A DNA stretch of 64,000 nucleotides from Rattus norvegicus (GCF_036323735.1 NW_026947368.1:349001-413000), one strand, 5' to 3'. Positions 22,380 through 34,938 are shown, numbered from the stretch's first letter. Notes: generated by a model from the letters alone, not told the origin. Made by a program: numbers and translations.

Positions 22380-23530
22380 GCTGTTGTTTAGGCAGTCATG
22401 TTAGTGAGATGCTATAAGTTTAATTTCTGGTGTTACTTTGAGACACCATCTCATAGTAAACTTTAGTCTCTTGCAATCTTCTTGCCCCCTCTTCTGTAAT
22501 GTTCCTCAAACTTGAATCAAGTGACATTTTGTAGATAGAGCCATTGAGACTGGGCTTGAAATTTCTATCCTGCATTTTGAATGGCTGAGATTTTTACTGT
22601 GATCTTTGTTTCAGAGACTGTAATTAATTCTGTATATAAGGACACATGGCTTTGATTGTTGTTAGGTATGATACTGGCTTAAGGAAGTAAGGGGCTGTAT
22701 ATTCTCCCCCATAACCACAGGTTCAATAGCCTTATATATGGGGCTAAATTACCAGTACCATCCATGTTCATTGATCAGGACTTAAACAAAATTAGATAGC
22801 TGTTGGCTATCATCAAGCTATTTGTGCCACTGCACTGCCCTTATGGTTATCCTGACATGTTGTTCATTTTGTTTTACAGGCATGATATTAACAATTACTT
22901 GAAAATGACAAGACTGGTGATTGTAATTACATGATATACTAGAAATTTGACCTGTGCCTGGCACATCTTCTTGTATATGAATGTTGACTTTCTGATAGGC
23001 AGGAGGATGTAAAAGTTAAATTTAGTCTTAACTAAAAAAAGGAAATTAAAATTTTCCTGCTATAGCACGTTTAATTAATTGAAGCAAAATAAAATCTATT
23101 TAGTTGATTTTGGGGAAATATCATTTAACAATATAATCCTAAATCCTTTTAAGTCATTAAATGTCACAGATAGTTATTAGCTGTCATACTACGTAAAATT
23201 GGCATCAGGATTCTGATGATGAAATATTCTCTGTTTTATGCAAATGCATAGTAATAGTGAACAAAGTTATGTACCAAACTTCATGCTTCAGGTAACTAAT
23301 TGCATGTATTAAATTGTATCTAAGATAATTTCATATTACCTAGGTATCAAGTGCATAATAATTATGAGTAAATTATTAATTAAATATTAAAATAAGAATA
23401 CTAGAGTTACCAAATGGACATGGAAAATAAAATATATTAGAATAATGAAATATATTTATTAAAAGCCAAATGATGAAAACATTGTGTATATAAAAGCAGC
23501 CTGGAGCTATATGTCACCTTAAAGTGTTAT
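22380..23530. other. unassigned AT-rich stretch
   Basis: No coding frame or RNA gene is supportable, and no repeat landmarks are recognised. Confidence 0.5.
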
Positions 23531-23534
23531 ATTG

Positions 23535-23645
23535 TGTTCCAGTGAGGTGGTTTAGCAGATAAAATTTCATGCAATAAAGAACCAAGAAATTAATTTGATA
23601 CCTACACGTAAATGTTTGGAAGACTCCTATATTTACTACATGACC
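23535..23645 (+). mobile_element. possible old tRNA-type SINE remnant
   Basis: TCCAGTGAGGTGGTTTAGCA followed by GATAAAATTTCATGCAATAA and a GTTTGGAAGACTCC segment resembles the pol III box region of B3/B4-type SINEs. Similarity is weak. Confidence 0.3.
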
Positions 23646-24149
23646 AGAACACATAAAAAGTTACACATAATATTAATAATGAGACTAATGAGAACAATTA
23701 TAATAGGAAAAAGAAAAAAACAAAACTCTAGGAACATTTTAAAGAATAATGTATTGACCTTAAAATAGAAAATTCAACACATTTTCTTAGTACATTAACT
23801 ATTCAAAGAAAAACTAAAAGGCTTTTACTTCATTCTATATGAAAGCAAAAACACAGCAGATGGATTGTGTAAAGAAAGAGAGAACTGCAAATTGTAAAAT
23901 TAATATAGTCATTCCAGAGGAAAGAAACAGACACTAACCCAACGTTCTGTAAGTAAACATTTGAAGGATTTAGTGCATAATAATAACATATTTAATCGAA
24001 CACATCTTACGATGATAAAGAAAAGAAAGCTGCAAAAATAATGCCTGAATGTATTCATATCACTTAAAATGTGGCAAGATGTCTCAAATTCAAAGATACC
24101 CTAAAATACATCACACAATTATAAATAATTTGATTTTACTATGGAATAA

Positions 24150-24365
24150 GTAATGTAGTATTTGCTTAGTGTTTAAGAGCACTTACTGCTTTTAAGAGCA
24201 AACACGTTCATTTTCCAACATCGATCAAGCCACTTCCAATCTGCTGTGAAAGCAGCTCGAGGTTATTTGACATCTTCTGGTCCCACCAGGTGCCTGTGTT
24301 CATGTGCACAAATCTATACATAGACATTCACACATAACATACTATTAAAATAAAAAGATTCATAT
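24150..24365 (+). mobile_element. old B3-type SINE
   Basis: TTTAAGAGCACTTACTGC, then an internal segment, then GACATCTTCTGGTCCCACCA, GGTGCCTGTGTTCATGTGCA, and a tail AAAATAAAAAGATT. This order matches B3/B3A SINEs on the plus strand, with heavy divergence and no sharp target duplication. Confidence 0.65.
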
Positions 24366-24581
24366 ATGTATTTTCTGCACAAATTATGAATAGTAAGCCT
24401 CCTACATATGCAAACACAATTGTTGCAATGTAATAAGAAAGGAGAAAATTCGCAAATAGGATGAAGAGTAAATTTACCATTAATGCTTACACAGTTCAGT
24501 AAGCAAAAACACTAAACATCACGATTGAAATGCAATGTAGATGTTAAAAAGAATCTAGCATTTGAATTTATGAGTGAAACT

Positions 24582-24642
24582 ATTTATAATATATTTATTA
24601 TATATAATATATATACTATATATATATATATATATATATATT
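24582..24642. repeat. (TA)n microsatellite
   Basis: TA-rich tract with an almost pure (TA)13 or longer core at about 24,616-24,642. Confidence 0.95.
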
Positions 24643-24979
24643 CCTAATTGCCTTTCAGAGTTTAGCTAATTAATATAAAGTGATCATGTTCAGAGTTCAA
24701 TTCCTGGCTGTCAGGACCAAAGCCCATGGATTTTAGATCTTGATGTCCTAGGATTTTAAATATTAATGACATAATTGATGGCAATGCACAACCCTAAAAG
24801 TCTTACCATATAAGTCACAAAGACACTATAATATATGCTGGGCATCAGGTTAGAACTTTTATGTTTAAATGTATTCAGAGTTTCAAAAAGTGAAATGGTT
24901 GAGATTAAGAAAGGCCATTTTTCGGTTTGCTTTTATATCTCCAGTGTGCAGTTTGATTTTGGTGGATCATTACACAGTG

Positions 24980-25800
24980 TTTCATTTTATTTTATTTGAA
25001 CAGGTGATATAAGTTAACTGTACAGATTAATGAGCCTCAGTTTGATATATCCATAATGGAGATAGCATGCACTGACTAATGTAACTACATTCTTACACTG
25101 ACTTTTTTGCAATTTACTACAAGTTAGGATACTCTATTCTACTTTTAGGGAAAAATGACTTACATAGGATATAAAAATCCATAATATATTTTCAGAACTG
25201 TTTTCTTATTTTGTAATTTTGATTTATTATTCACACATGTATATAATGTACCTTGATCACACCGATCATTAACTTGGTTCTACTCTCTCTGGATAAATTC
25301 CCTTTCTAGCTTCATGTTCTTTATATTTTCCTGTTTTATTTTCTTTATAATCCATTGGTTCACTGAGTACTGCCTGCTGGGATCTTCCCTAATTCATTGT
25401 CTTAATTGTGTACAAGACTTGTGCATTCTACTGTAGATGCAGTGAGTCCATAATTCCAATAACTGTGTCATGACTAGATGTCATGATTACATCCTCTCTC
25501 CTCAAGTTCTGTCTTCTCCTTTTCTGCAATGTTTCCCCAGCCTTATGCTCAGCTTTCTTCTTCTCACGGTCTTAGCACTTATACCAGTTACACAGATCTA
25601 CAGTAATTGCTGCCCAGTACACCTATACATTTCTCTGACCACAGCCCATAAAAGCAGTAATGTATGGACAAAAACAATGAGAATTGGAACGCAGTTTGAC
25701 AACATGGCCATTTAGCAAAACAGGAGTAGTAGGATCCTCTCTGTGACCATGTGAGCCATGTGAAAACTGTCAATGTTTATAACATGACATCTGACTTTCC
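24980..25800. mobile_element. ancient L1M-type 3' UTR remnant
   Basis: AACTGTACAGATTAATGAGC with CCTCAGTTTGATATATCCAT, and ACATGTATATAATGTACCTTG with ATCACACCGATCATT, resemble a widely shared mammalian L1M 3' UTR segment. Further right, TGCAGTGAGTCCATAATTCC and CACTTATACCAGTTACACAG resemble old rodent L1 3' UTR sequence. Orientation could not be fixed with confidence. No ORF is preserved. Confidence 0.4.
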
Positions 25801-26367
25801 TTCTATAGAAGAAGCTTCAAATTCAAACAAACAACAGTTGCCCACTTTCATAAGATTTAGATAATTGTCTTCATACTTCTGAATTTTCAACTTGCAAAAT
25901 GATGTCTAGTTTCATCAATATCCATGCCAATGATAAAATTTTGCTATTTGATGATTAAATAAAGGTCTAGTGCCTATATAATTTATTTTTCCAATTTTGT
26001 AACATGGATATTGTGAACAGTGAGAAGGTAAAGACATTTATGGAGTTATAACTGATATAGACAGATTCCATCAACGACATATTCTTTCGGTGGTACTATT
26101 GAATCACAAATAATTTCACTGTCATTTGTATTTGTACTTCACCAACGATTTGTGAGTTTAGTATTTAGTATTTTTCATGTAATTTTTGATAATTGCTGTG
26201 CCATTATTTTAAGCATTTATTCAAATATATAGCATATTTAATTCCATTACTTTATTTCTGATGAATAAGGTATTTTGTGTCTTATAGATATGATCCATGT
26301 CATATAAAGAGCCAGTAAAGTTTTCTTTTCTCCATCGTTATTAACTTAGTATCTCTTAATGACACTA

Positions 26368-29300
26368 AATTGTGTAGATATGCCATATTTCCTGTATCCA
26401 TTCCTCTGTTGAAAAGCTTCTAGGCTCTTTCCACCTTCTGGCTATAATAAATGAGGCTGCTATGAACATAGTGGAGCATGTGTCTTTGTTATATGTTGGG
26501 GCATCTTTTGGGTATATGCCCAAGAGAGGAGTAGCTGGGACTTCAGATAACTTTATGTCCAATTTTCTGAGGAACATCAAGACTGATTTTAAGAATGGTT
26601 GTACCAGTCTGCAATCCAACCAACAATGGAGGGGTGTTCCTTTTTCTCCACATCCTCACCAGCATGTGGCCTGATTTTTGCTGTCACATGAGTTTTTGAT
26701 CTTAGCCTTTCTGATTGGTGTGAGGTGAAATCTCAAGGTTGTTTTGGTTTGCATTTCCCTTATGACTATAGATGTTGAACAGTTCTTTAAGTGTTTCACT
26801 GCCATTCGATTGTGAATTCTTTGTTTGGCTCTGAACCCCATTTTTCAATATGGTTATTTGTCTCCCTGTAGTCTAACTTCATGATTTCTTTGTATATTTT
26901 GGATATTGGCCCTCTATCTGTTTTAGGATTGGTAAAGATCTTTTCCCAATCTGTTGGTTGCCACTTTGTCCTAACAACAGTGTCCTCTGCCATACAGAAG
27001 CTCTGGAGTTTTGTGAGTTAGCATTTGTTGATTCTTGATCTTAGAGCATGAGCCATTCCTGTTTTGTTAAGGAAATTTTCTCCACTGGCCATGTGTTCTA
27101 GATGCTTTCCCACTTTTTCTTTTGTTAGTATGCGTTTACCTGGTTTGATGTGGAGGTCCTTGATCCAGTTGTACTTCAGCTTTCTACAGGGCAGTAAGAA
27201 TGGATGAATTTGCCTTCTTCTACATGCTGACCTCCAGTTGAACCACCACCATTTGCTGAAAATGCTCTTTTTTTCCCATTGTATGGTTTTGTCTCCTTTC
27301 TCAAAAATTAAGTGACCAAGGGTGTATGGGTTCATTTCTGGGTCTTCAGTTCTATTCCACTGGTTTATTTGCTGATTCTGTCTCAATATCATACAGTTGT
27401 TTTTTTTTTTTTTATCACCGTTGCTCTGTAATACTTCTTAAGTACAGTAATTGTGATTCCTAGGAAAGTCCTTTTATTGTTGGGAACAGTTTTAGCTATT
27501 ATGTGTTTTTTGTTATTCAAAATGAATTTATGAATTGTTCTGTCTAACTCTATGAAGAATTGGATTTGAATTTTGATGGGGTTGGAATGAATCTGTAGGT
27601 TGCTCTTGGTGCAATGGCCGTTTCTACTATATTAATCCTGGCAGTCCATGGAAATTGGAGATCTTTCCATCTTCTGAAATCTCCTTCAGTTTCTTCAGAG
27701 ACTTGAGGTTCTACTCATATGCTCATATTTTTTACTTGCTTGGATAAAGTCACCCCGAGATATTTTATATTATTTGGGGCTATTGTGAAGGGTGTCATAT
27801 CCCTAGTTTCTTTCTCCGCTTGTTTAGGTTTTGTGCACAGTTATTTTTATACCCAGCCACTTTGCTGAAATTGTATATCAGGCTTAGTACTACTCTTGTG
27901 AAACCTTTGGTGTCACTAAGTATACTATCATATCATCTACATACACTGTTATTTTGACTTCTTCCTTTCCAAACTATATCCCTTTGACTTCCTTCAGTGT
28001 CTGATTGCTGTGGCTAAGATGTCTAGAACTATATTGAATAAGTTTTGTGAGAGAGGGTAGCCTTGTCCATTCCCTGATTACACTGTGATTGCTTTAAGTT
28101 TCTTTCCACTTAGTTTAATGTTAGCTACGTATTTGCTGTATATGTTTAGGTGTGGGCCTTAAATTCCTGTAATTTCCAGGACTTTTATTATGAAGTGATG
28201 TTGAATTTTGTCAAATTTTTTCCCAGCATCTAATGAAAGGATCATGTGGTTTTCATCTTTGAGTTTGTTAATATAGTGGATTACGTTGTTGGTTTTCTGT
28301 ACATTAAAGCATCCCTGCAAGCCTGGGATGATTCCTACTTAATCATAATGGATGATTGTTTAAGGTGTTGTAGGACTAGGTTTGCAAGAATTTCATTGAG
28401 TATTTTTGTGCCGATATTGATAAGGGATATTGGTCTGAAATTTTCTTTCTTTGTTGGCTCTTTCTGTGTTTTAGTTATAAGAGTAATTGTGGCTTCATTA
28501 AAGCAACTTGGTAGTACTCCATCTGTTTCAATTTTATGGAATAGTTTGGACAGTATTGTTTTGAAATTTTCAATGAATTTGGATGGATATATGCACTAAG
28601 CCCATCTGTTCCTGGACTCTTTTTGGTTGGGAGAGTTTTGATGATTGCTTGTATAACTTTGGGAGTTATGGGTTGTTTAAATGGTTTAACATTTCCTGAT
28701 TTAGTTTTTGTCTCTTGTATTTGTCTAGAAAATTGTCCGCTTTCTCCAGATCTTCAAGTTTTGTTGAACATAGGTTTTTGTTATACAATGATTTCTTTTA
28801 ATTTCCTCTGATTCTGCTGTTTTGTCTCCCTTTTTTTTCCTTTTTTTCCGAAGCTGGGGAACGAACCCAGGGCCTTGCGCATCCTAGGCAAGCGTTCTAC
28901 CACTGAGCTAAATCCCCAACCCCCTTGTCTTACTTTTTAATATTTGATTTTGTTAATTTTACACACTCTCTGTATCCACTGGTGAGTCTGGCTATGGGTT
29001 AATGTATCTTGTTGATTTTCTCACAGAACCAGGTATTGGTTGTGTTGATTCTTTGTATAGTCCCTTTTTTCTACTTGGTAGAATTCAGCTCTGAGTTTGA
29101 TTATTTCCTGCCTACTCCTAGTCCTGCAGTTATTTGCTTCTTTTTTTCTATATGATTTAGGTTTGCTCTCAAGCTGCTGATGTATGCTCTCTCCTATTTC
29201 TTTCTGCAGGCACTCAGAGCTATGAGTTTTTGTCTTAGCACAGCTTTCATTGTGTTCCAAGAGTTTTGGGTATGTTGTACCTTCATTTTCATTGAATTCT

Positions 29301-30150
29301 AAGAACTCTTTAATTTTTTCCTTGACCAAGTTATCATTGAGTAGAGCATTGTTCAACTTCCATGTATATGTGGATGTTCTTTCCTAATTGTTATTGAAGA
29401 ACAGCCTTAGCCCATGGTGGTGTGAAAGATGCCTTGGATTATTTCTATCTTTCTGTGTCATTTGTTGACTGCTTTTTGACTGATTGTATGATCAATGTTG
29501 GAGAATGTGCCAAGAGATGGTGAGAAGGAGGTATATCCTTTTGTTTTAGGATAGAATGTTCTCTAAATATCTGTTAAGTCCATTTGGTTTATATCTTCTG
29601 TTAGTCTGTCTATGACTCTTTTTAATTTCTGTTTCTGTTATCTGTCTAGTGATGAGAATAGGGAGTTGAAATCTATTGCTATTATTGTTTGAGGTGCAAT
29701 ATTTTCTTTGAGCTTTAGTAAGGTTTCTTTTTTGTATGTAGGTACCCCTGTATTTGGAGCATAGATATTTATAATTTCAAGTTCATTTTGGTGGATTTTT
29801 CCTTTGATGATTATGAAGTGTCCTTCCTTATGATTTGTGATTACTTTTGGATGAAAGTGGATTTTATATGATATTAGAATGGCTACTCCCACTTGCTTCT
29901 TCAGATCATTTGCTTGAAAAGTTTTTAACAAGCCTTTTAGTCTGTGGTAGTGTCTATCTTTGTTTCTGAAATGACTTTCCTGTAGTGCAAAACGTGGGGT
30001 CCTAATTACATATCCAGAGTGTCAGTCTGTGTTTTTTTAGTGGGGAATTGAGTCCATTGATATTGAGAGATCTTAAGGAATAGTGATGATAACTTTGTCT
30101 TATTTTCATAACTGGAGGTTAGTTTATGTTTGTCTGCTTCTCTTCTCTTT
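26368..30150 (-). pseudogene. L1 ORF2 remnant
   Basis: The largest in-frame pieces are the endonuclease part at 29,638-29,931 (QVGVAILISYKIHFHPKV, then KGKIHQNELEIINIYAPNTG), a linker segment at 29,021-29,356, and C-terminal pieces at 27,018-27,392 and 26,365-26,993. Multiple stops and frameshifts separate them. The reverse transcriptase catalytic motif reads YVDDMIVY (about 27,918-27,941) instead of the FADD seen in the L1 at 19,614. The ORF cannot produce protein. Homology to the younger L1 at 62-64 kb is clear along the whole length. Confidence 0.9.
28831..28922 (-). mobile_element. ID SINE (minus) nested in L1
   Basis: T-rich run, GAAGCTGGGGAACGAACCCA, GGGCCTTGCGC, GGCAAGCGTTCTACCACTGA, GCTAAATCCCCAACCCC: a full rat ID in reverse complement. 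It interrupts ORF2 of the minus-strand L1. The flanking duplication is short (TTGTCT on both sides), so its boundaries are approximate. Confidence 0.93.
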
Positions 30151-30199
30151 GTTTTGTTGTGAAAAGATTAATTTCTTGCTTTATCTATGATTTTACCTG

Positions 30200-31267
30200 C
30201 CTCCTTATGTTGGGGTTTTGCAGTTAATGTCCTTTGTATGACTGGATATGTAGAAAGATATTGTGTAAATTTGGTTTAATCATGGAATATCTTGGTTTCT
30301 CCATCAACGTTAGTAGAGAGTTTTGCAGGATACAGTAGTGTGGGCTGGCATTTTTGTTACCTTAATGTCTGTATGACATCTGTCCAGGATCTTTTGGCTT
30401 TCATAGTCTCTTTTGAGAATTCTGGTGTAATTCTGATACGTTTGCCTTTATATGTTACTTGACCTTTTCCCTTACTGCTTTTAATATTTTTATTTGTTTT
30501 TCGCATTTGGTGTTTTGATTATTATGTGATGGGAGGATTTCCTTTTCTGGTCCAATCTATTTGGAGTTCTGTAGGCTTTGAATATGTTTATGGGGATCTC
30601 TTTCTTTAGATTATGGAAGTTTTATTCTATACTTTTGTTGAAGATATTACTGTCCCTAGATTTGGCAGTCTTCACCCTCTTCTATATCTGTTAAGCTTAG
30701 GTTTGATCTTCTCATTGTGTCCTGGATTTCCTGTATGTTTTGGGCTAGGTGCTTTTCAGTTTTACATTATATTTGACAGTTGTGTCAATGATTTCTATGC
30801 AAACTTCTGCTCCTTAGATTATGTCTTCTATATCTTTTATCCTGTTGGTGATTCTCACATCTATGACTCCTTGTCTCTTTTCTAGGTTTTTCATTTCCAG
30901 GGTTGTCTTCCTTTGTGCTTCCTTAATTGTTTCTATTTCCATTTTTAATTCCTGGGTGGTTTTGTTCATTTCCTTTTCATGTTTTGCTGTTCTTCCCGTA
31001 GTTCTTTAAGGTAGTTTTGTGTCTCTCTTTATGGGATTCTACTTGTTTACTTCTGTATTTTCTGTTGTCCTGTATTTTCTTAAGGGAGTTATTTATGACC
31101 TTCCTAACATCCTCCTTCGTCATGATAAAATGTGAATTTAAAACTAGATCTTCCTTTTCTGGTGTGTTTAGATATCCAGTGTGTGTTTTGTTGGGAGAAA
31201 GGGGTTCTGATGACTCCAAGTAGTCTTGATTTCTGTTGCTTGTGATTCTGTGCTTGCCTCTAGCCAT
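30200..31267 (-). pseudogene. L1 ORF1 remnant
   Basis: Starts at ATG 31,267 (MARGKHRITSNRNQDYLESS), the standard murine L1 ORF1 start, also seen at 60,953. The N-terminal portion stays open to about 30,977 and is lysine-rich. The remaining coiled-coil, RRM and C-terminal regions are broken by stops. In intact elements ORF1p is a trimeric RNA chaperone that coats L1 RNA. This copy is clearly dead. Confidence 0.85.
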
Positions 31268-32130
31268 CAGGTTGTCTCTGGAGTTAGATTGGCTTGTTCT
31301 TTCTGACAGTGGCTTGACTGTCTTGTAGGCTCATGTGTCCGTACTGCTGTAGACTTGTTTTCCTGTTTTCTTGTACCCAGTTATGAGAACAGTGTATTCT
31401 GATCTAGGCATGTAATTGCTCTTTTCCACTGACTTTCAGCTGTCCCTGTGGGCTAGAACCAGAGCGAAATTCCCATACTTCTCCTAGGTCCCTCTGTTGG
31501 GGGAGGGGGAACAGATGGCACAAGATGTTTTCCTCTTGAGTCAGGATTATGGGCAGAGAGTAGTCTCCTCTGGTTTCCCAGGAGTGTCTGCTTCTCTGAA
31601 GGTCTAGTTGCCCCAACTTCAGGATTTGGGTACAGGGAGCTGTTTGACCAGTTCTGTTCAGATTCAGGCACTGTCTGGAACATGGTGCTCCAGTAGCTTT
31701 ACTCCTCCTATATTCCTGTGTCCATAAGCACTATGCAGGTTTGTCTTGGGCCAGAAACCTGGGCAATGCTGGGCAGAAGTAGCAGTCTCTGTGCCTACAT
31801 TCAAGAGCCAGCTAAAAACTGGAAATGCTTATTCCCAGAGGAGTTCTGCCTTTGCGTATCCTGAGTCCACCAGTCAGCTCACCTCGAGCAGAAATGTTGA
31901 ATTCACCTCTTGTCTCAGGCCTGAGCTCACTTTTTGTGCTGACTTTCAGCTTACCATGAGGGCTGCAACCAGAAATGTCCTTCCCCTACTGCTCCTATGT
32001 ACCTATGCACAGGAGGCCCAGATGGAGCTAGGTTTTTTTTTTTTCTTGAGTCATAATGTGAGCAGAGATCTCAGAGGTTTCTGCCCCTCTGATGGTCTTA
32101 GCAGGGCACAGAGCTATGTCCACTCACAAA
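31268..32130 (-). promoter_or_regulatory. L1 5' UTR (promoter region) of the minus-strand element
   Basis: GC-richer segment on the minus strand upstream of ORF1. It shares long collinear stretches with the 5' UTRs at 46,256-47,290 and 60,250-60,952, such as the CTTTCAGCTGTCCCTGTGGG, TTGAGTCAG, and TCTGGAACATGGTG blocks. Murine L1 5' UTRs hold an internal pol II promoter. Activity of this decayed copy is unknown. Confidence 0.8.
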
Positions 32131-32169
32131 GAAACTCAAGATATCCCCACTCTCCAACAAAGTGCCTTA

Positions 32170-34110
32170 TGCAATCTGCTTTGGGTAAAATGAGTTTGAA
32201 ACCTGTTTCTGCTGACAAAGGGGTTTTCAGAACTTCCATATCAAACCAAAAGGGCCTTCAAAGTCCTCCACTATTAAAAATGGGCTTAAATCATCACTAT
32301 GGTCAAAGGGGACAAAATAAAGTCAAAATTCCGCAAACTGAATCTCATAACACATATACCAGCCCAAGTAAGACAAAACTTTCTTCCTGTACACCATTAG
32401 ATTAAGGACCATTTACAGTTTCAGAAGGGGTTCTTGAGAGTTCCACACCCATGCAAGATGTGGTAGAAAATTTTGATTCTACCCAAGTGACTCTTGGGCC
32501 TTCTGCACATAAATATTGTGATCTTGCACCCTCACCATCTCCCCCAGTGGTTCCTATGTCCCTATACATCAGAAGTTACTCAAATATCCTCTATCACACA
32601 AAAGGACCCCCTGACTTGTCATAAGCACAAAAACAACCAAGTTTATCACAAGACACAGTCAATGAGCCATGCAGGCTACATATTTGTACAATTTCCAGAG
32701 AAGATAAAACATCCCTTTCCCCCTCAGGGGACTCTAGGTTGTTCTGTCCTGAAAGGAGAGGCTCCAAAATTTTCCACATATACATCAGAGATGCTAGAAT
32801 TTCCCAAATCTGAGCAGGATTCTCTGAGTAGTACTCTATCTCATAAAGAGACTGTGGGAAAAGAAACATCTACAAAAGTAGTTCTAACCACAGCCACATC
32901 TTTAGAGATGGCTTATGGATGTGACACATGTACAAAAGATGTTCTTGGACATATTCCATCTGTAGGGAAGGTTATGGATACAACCATATGTGAATGAGGA
33001 GTGGGGAAACATGATATGCAAACACCAGTGTCTGTAGCATACTCGATATCTGAGGAAAGAGATTCCTTGGATTCCATTTGTGCAAAAGAATGCATATGAC
33101 CTCAGCAAACTTCACAGGAGGCTATAGGAACTTCTTTATCTCCTCAAGATCAGCCATTTTCCCCAACTACAGAAGATGCTACACACTCTTCCAAATATGC
33201 ACAAATGGTTGTGAGTCCTTCTTTATACCCACAAGCAGACCCAGAACATCTGCCAAATACCTCAAAGGCTTTGGATTTTACTATATCTTCCGAAGGGGCC
33301 TTGGAACCTGCTTTGCCTATCAAGCAACCTAGTAAACCTGACACTTCTATTCAAAAGTCTGTTTTCACTTCTCCAGCCAAAGAATTTTTTTTGGAACTTC
33401 CACAGTTACACAACAATATCTAGAAACATCCTTATCTGCTCATGAGTCTCTCAGACCTCTCACATTTGTCTAGGATGCTCTAGGAGAGGTCACATCTTCA
33501 GAGGTAGTTCTAATACCTTCCCCCCATTATGACGTTGCATTCAGGATTTCCACACATATACACTGTACATTAAGACCTTCCTCATCTGAGAAGGATGTCT
33601 TAGGATCTACTGCATCTGATCAGCATGCTTTACAACTATCCCCATCTACCCAAGTAGATTTATTTCCATTTCCACTCTGGGGAGAAATAGTCGACATTCT
33701 CCCTCTACCACAGTAGACCACAGGCACCCAGTTTCTAGAAACAAAGTCTTACGATTTGATTATTCTGATGCAGTCTTGAGAAATTTCTCCTCAAAGGAAG
33801 ACAGTTTCAACCTTCCCCCTTCTGCCAAAAGGGATCCCCCTTTTGCCATCTTATGCTGCCAAAGAGACAACAAAAGCTACAACTATTCCTCAGGTGAGAC
33901 CCACACCTTCTCCATCTGTCCAAAGGGACCTGGAATTTTCCAAAAATGACCAAGGAATTGTGGAAAGTTGCCATTCCTTACAAGGGCATGCTGGCCATTC
34001 CATATTGTCCCAAGATGCTCAAGTAACTCCTTTTTCTACCAAAAAGGCATGTTCCTCGTCTTCCCAGGGTTGCAGGGAATTTCTTCACCCCTCTATAGTG
34101 TCATCTTCAC
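32170..34110 (+). repeat. degenerate 30-bp (10-codon) tandem repeat array
   Basis: About 60 or more units of 30 bp. From 32,809 to 33,469 the unit starts fall exactly every 30 bp (32,839, 32,869, 32,899, 32,929, 32,959, 32,989, 33,019 and so on) without an indel. Scattered 1-4 bp shifts occur outside that interval. On the plus strand units read like codons, for example STQVDLFPFP, SEKDVLGSTA and SDQHALQLSP, giving a loose consensus S-x-(K/Q)-(D/V)-x-L-x-x-(S/T)-(P/A). Stops break all frames; the longest open pieces are 32,494-32,997 (167 codons) and 33,205-33,423. It lies between the 5' end of one L1 and a truncated copy of a segmental duplication. I do not recognise the protein family. A relic of a gene with a 10-residue repeat is the best reading. 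Confidence 0.85.
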
Positions 34111-34202
34111 GAGGAATAAATAGAGAAAGTGTGCTATAATAAAACAAAGAACACTACTCAGGTATTAAAAATGAGGAGACCAAGAACACTGTAGGCAAAG
34201 AG

Positions 34203-34505
34203 ATGGAACTGGAAAATAGTGAATTAACAGAGATTGAAAAGGTCCTATCATGGGATGTAATTAGGGACATTTGGATGTTAGCCACAAAGTACAGAATACC
34301 CACAATTAAAATCCTTCATCACATGCATGGTAACATGAAAGAAAACCAATTGTGGATGCTTGCAACAAACTTAGAAGGAGGAGGGAAAATGGGACCTAGC
34401 TACAGGTACAGAAGGATAGACAAAGTCGGGGGAGCAGCAACAATGAAAAGACAGAAGAGAGAAACCCAGAGGAAAAGTGGAATAAATAACAATAATCATC
34501 AATGA
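34203..34505 (+). pseudogene. L1 ORF2 C-terminal / 3' UTR remnant with chance open frame
   Basis: The 100-codon open frame begins MELENSELTEIEKVLSWDVI. It is the end of a decayed L1 ORF2: the intact version of this region encodes the segment around KEMELENIILSEVTQSQK. The partner at 55,585-55,881 shows a similar frame. No independent gene is implied. Confidence 0.7.
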
Positions 34506-34938
34506 TGGGTGGTGAACTTGGGTATGCCCAGGGAAATCCCCGATTTCAAGAATCCAAAAGGCTCCCATACACCTACTGGGATGATGTTAGTTGAAATACA
34601 AAGCAGCAAAGAGATAGAACGACTACAGACTGCCCCTTGTAGCTAAACATGACCCTATTGAAGGGATGGTGCTGCCACGCAGCTCAAAATTTTAACGTAT
34701 AAATATCCAAGGCTTAAAAAATGTAAAAAAAAAAAAGACCAGAGAATGAAGAAAGGCCCTTCAGAGACCACCACACCATAAGAATCATTTCATCCACAGA
34801 CCGTAAATCCTCGCACTATTCCTGATGTCAAGATGTGCTTGCAGATTAGACCCTAATATGTCTGTCCTCTGAGGGGCTCTGCCATCACCTGACTGAGACA
34901 GATGGTGGTACAGCTAAACATTTGAAAGAAAATGACAG

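Larger units (their letters stand above)
26368..32130 (-). mobile_element. long decayed L1 (minus), 3' end missing
   Basis: Read on the minus strand: 5' UTR (32,130-31,268), ORF1 (from 31,267), ORF2 (from about 30,150) and the C-terminal part of ORF2, stopping abruptly at about 26,368. No 3' UTR or A-tail follows; the sequence left of the break (for example ATCTCTTAATGACACTAAAT) is not L1. The element is therefore long at the 5' side but lost its 3' end by later deletion or rearrangement. It carries an ID insertion at 28,831-28,922 and directly abuts the 30-bp repeat array on its 5' side. Confidence 0.92.

Noticed and set aside
31746..32405. 219-codon plus-strand open frame
   Set aside because: It runs antisense through an L1 5' UTR and then into the 30-bp array; the two halves have different origins, so the frame is accidental.
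32494..32997. 167-codon open frame as a possible intact small gene
   Set aside because: It is one open stretch in the 30-bp array; stops occur on both sides in neighbouring units, and no start context or signal peptide is evident. Kept only as part of the array.
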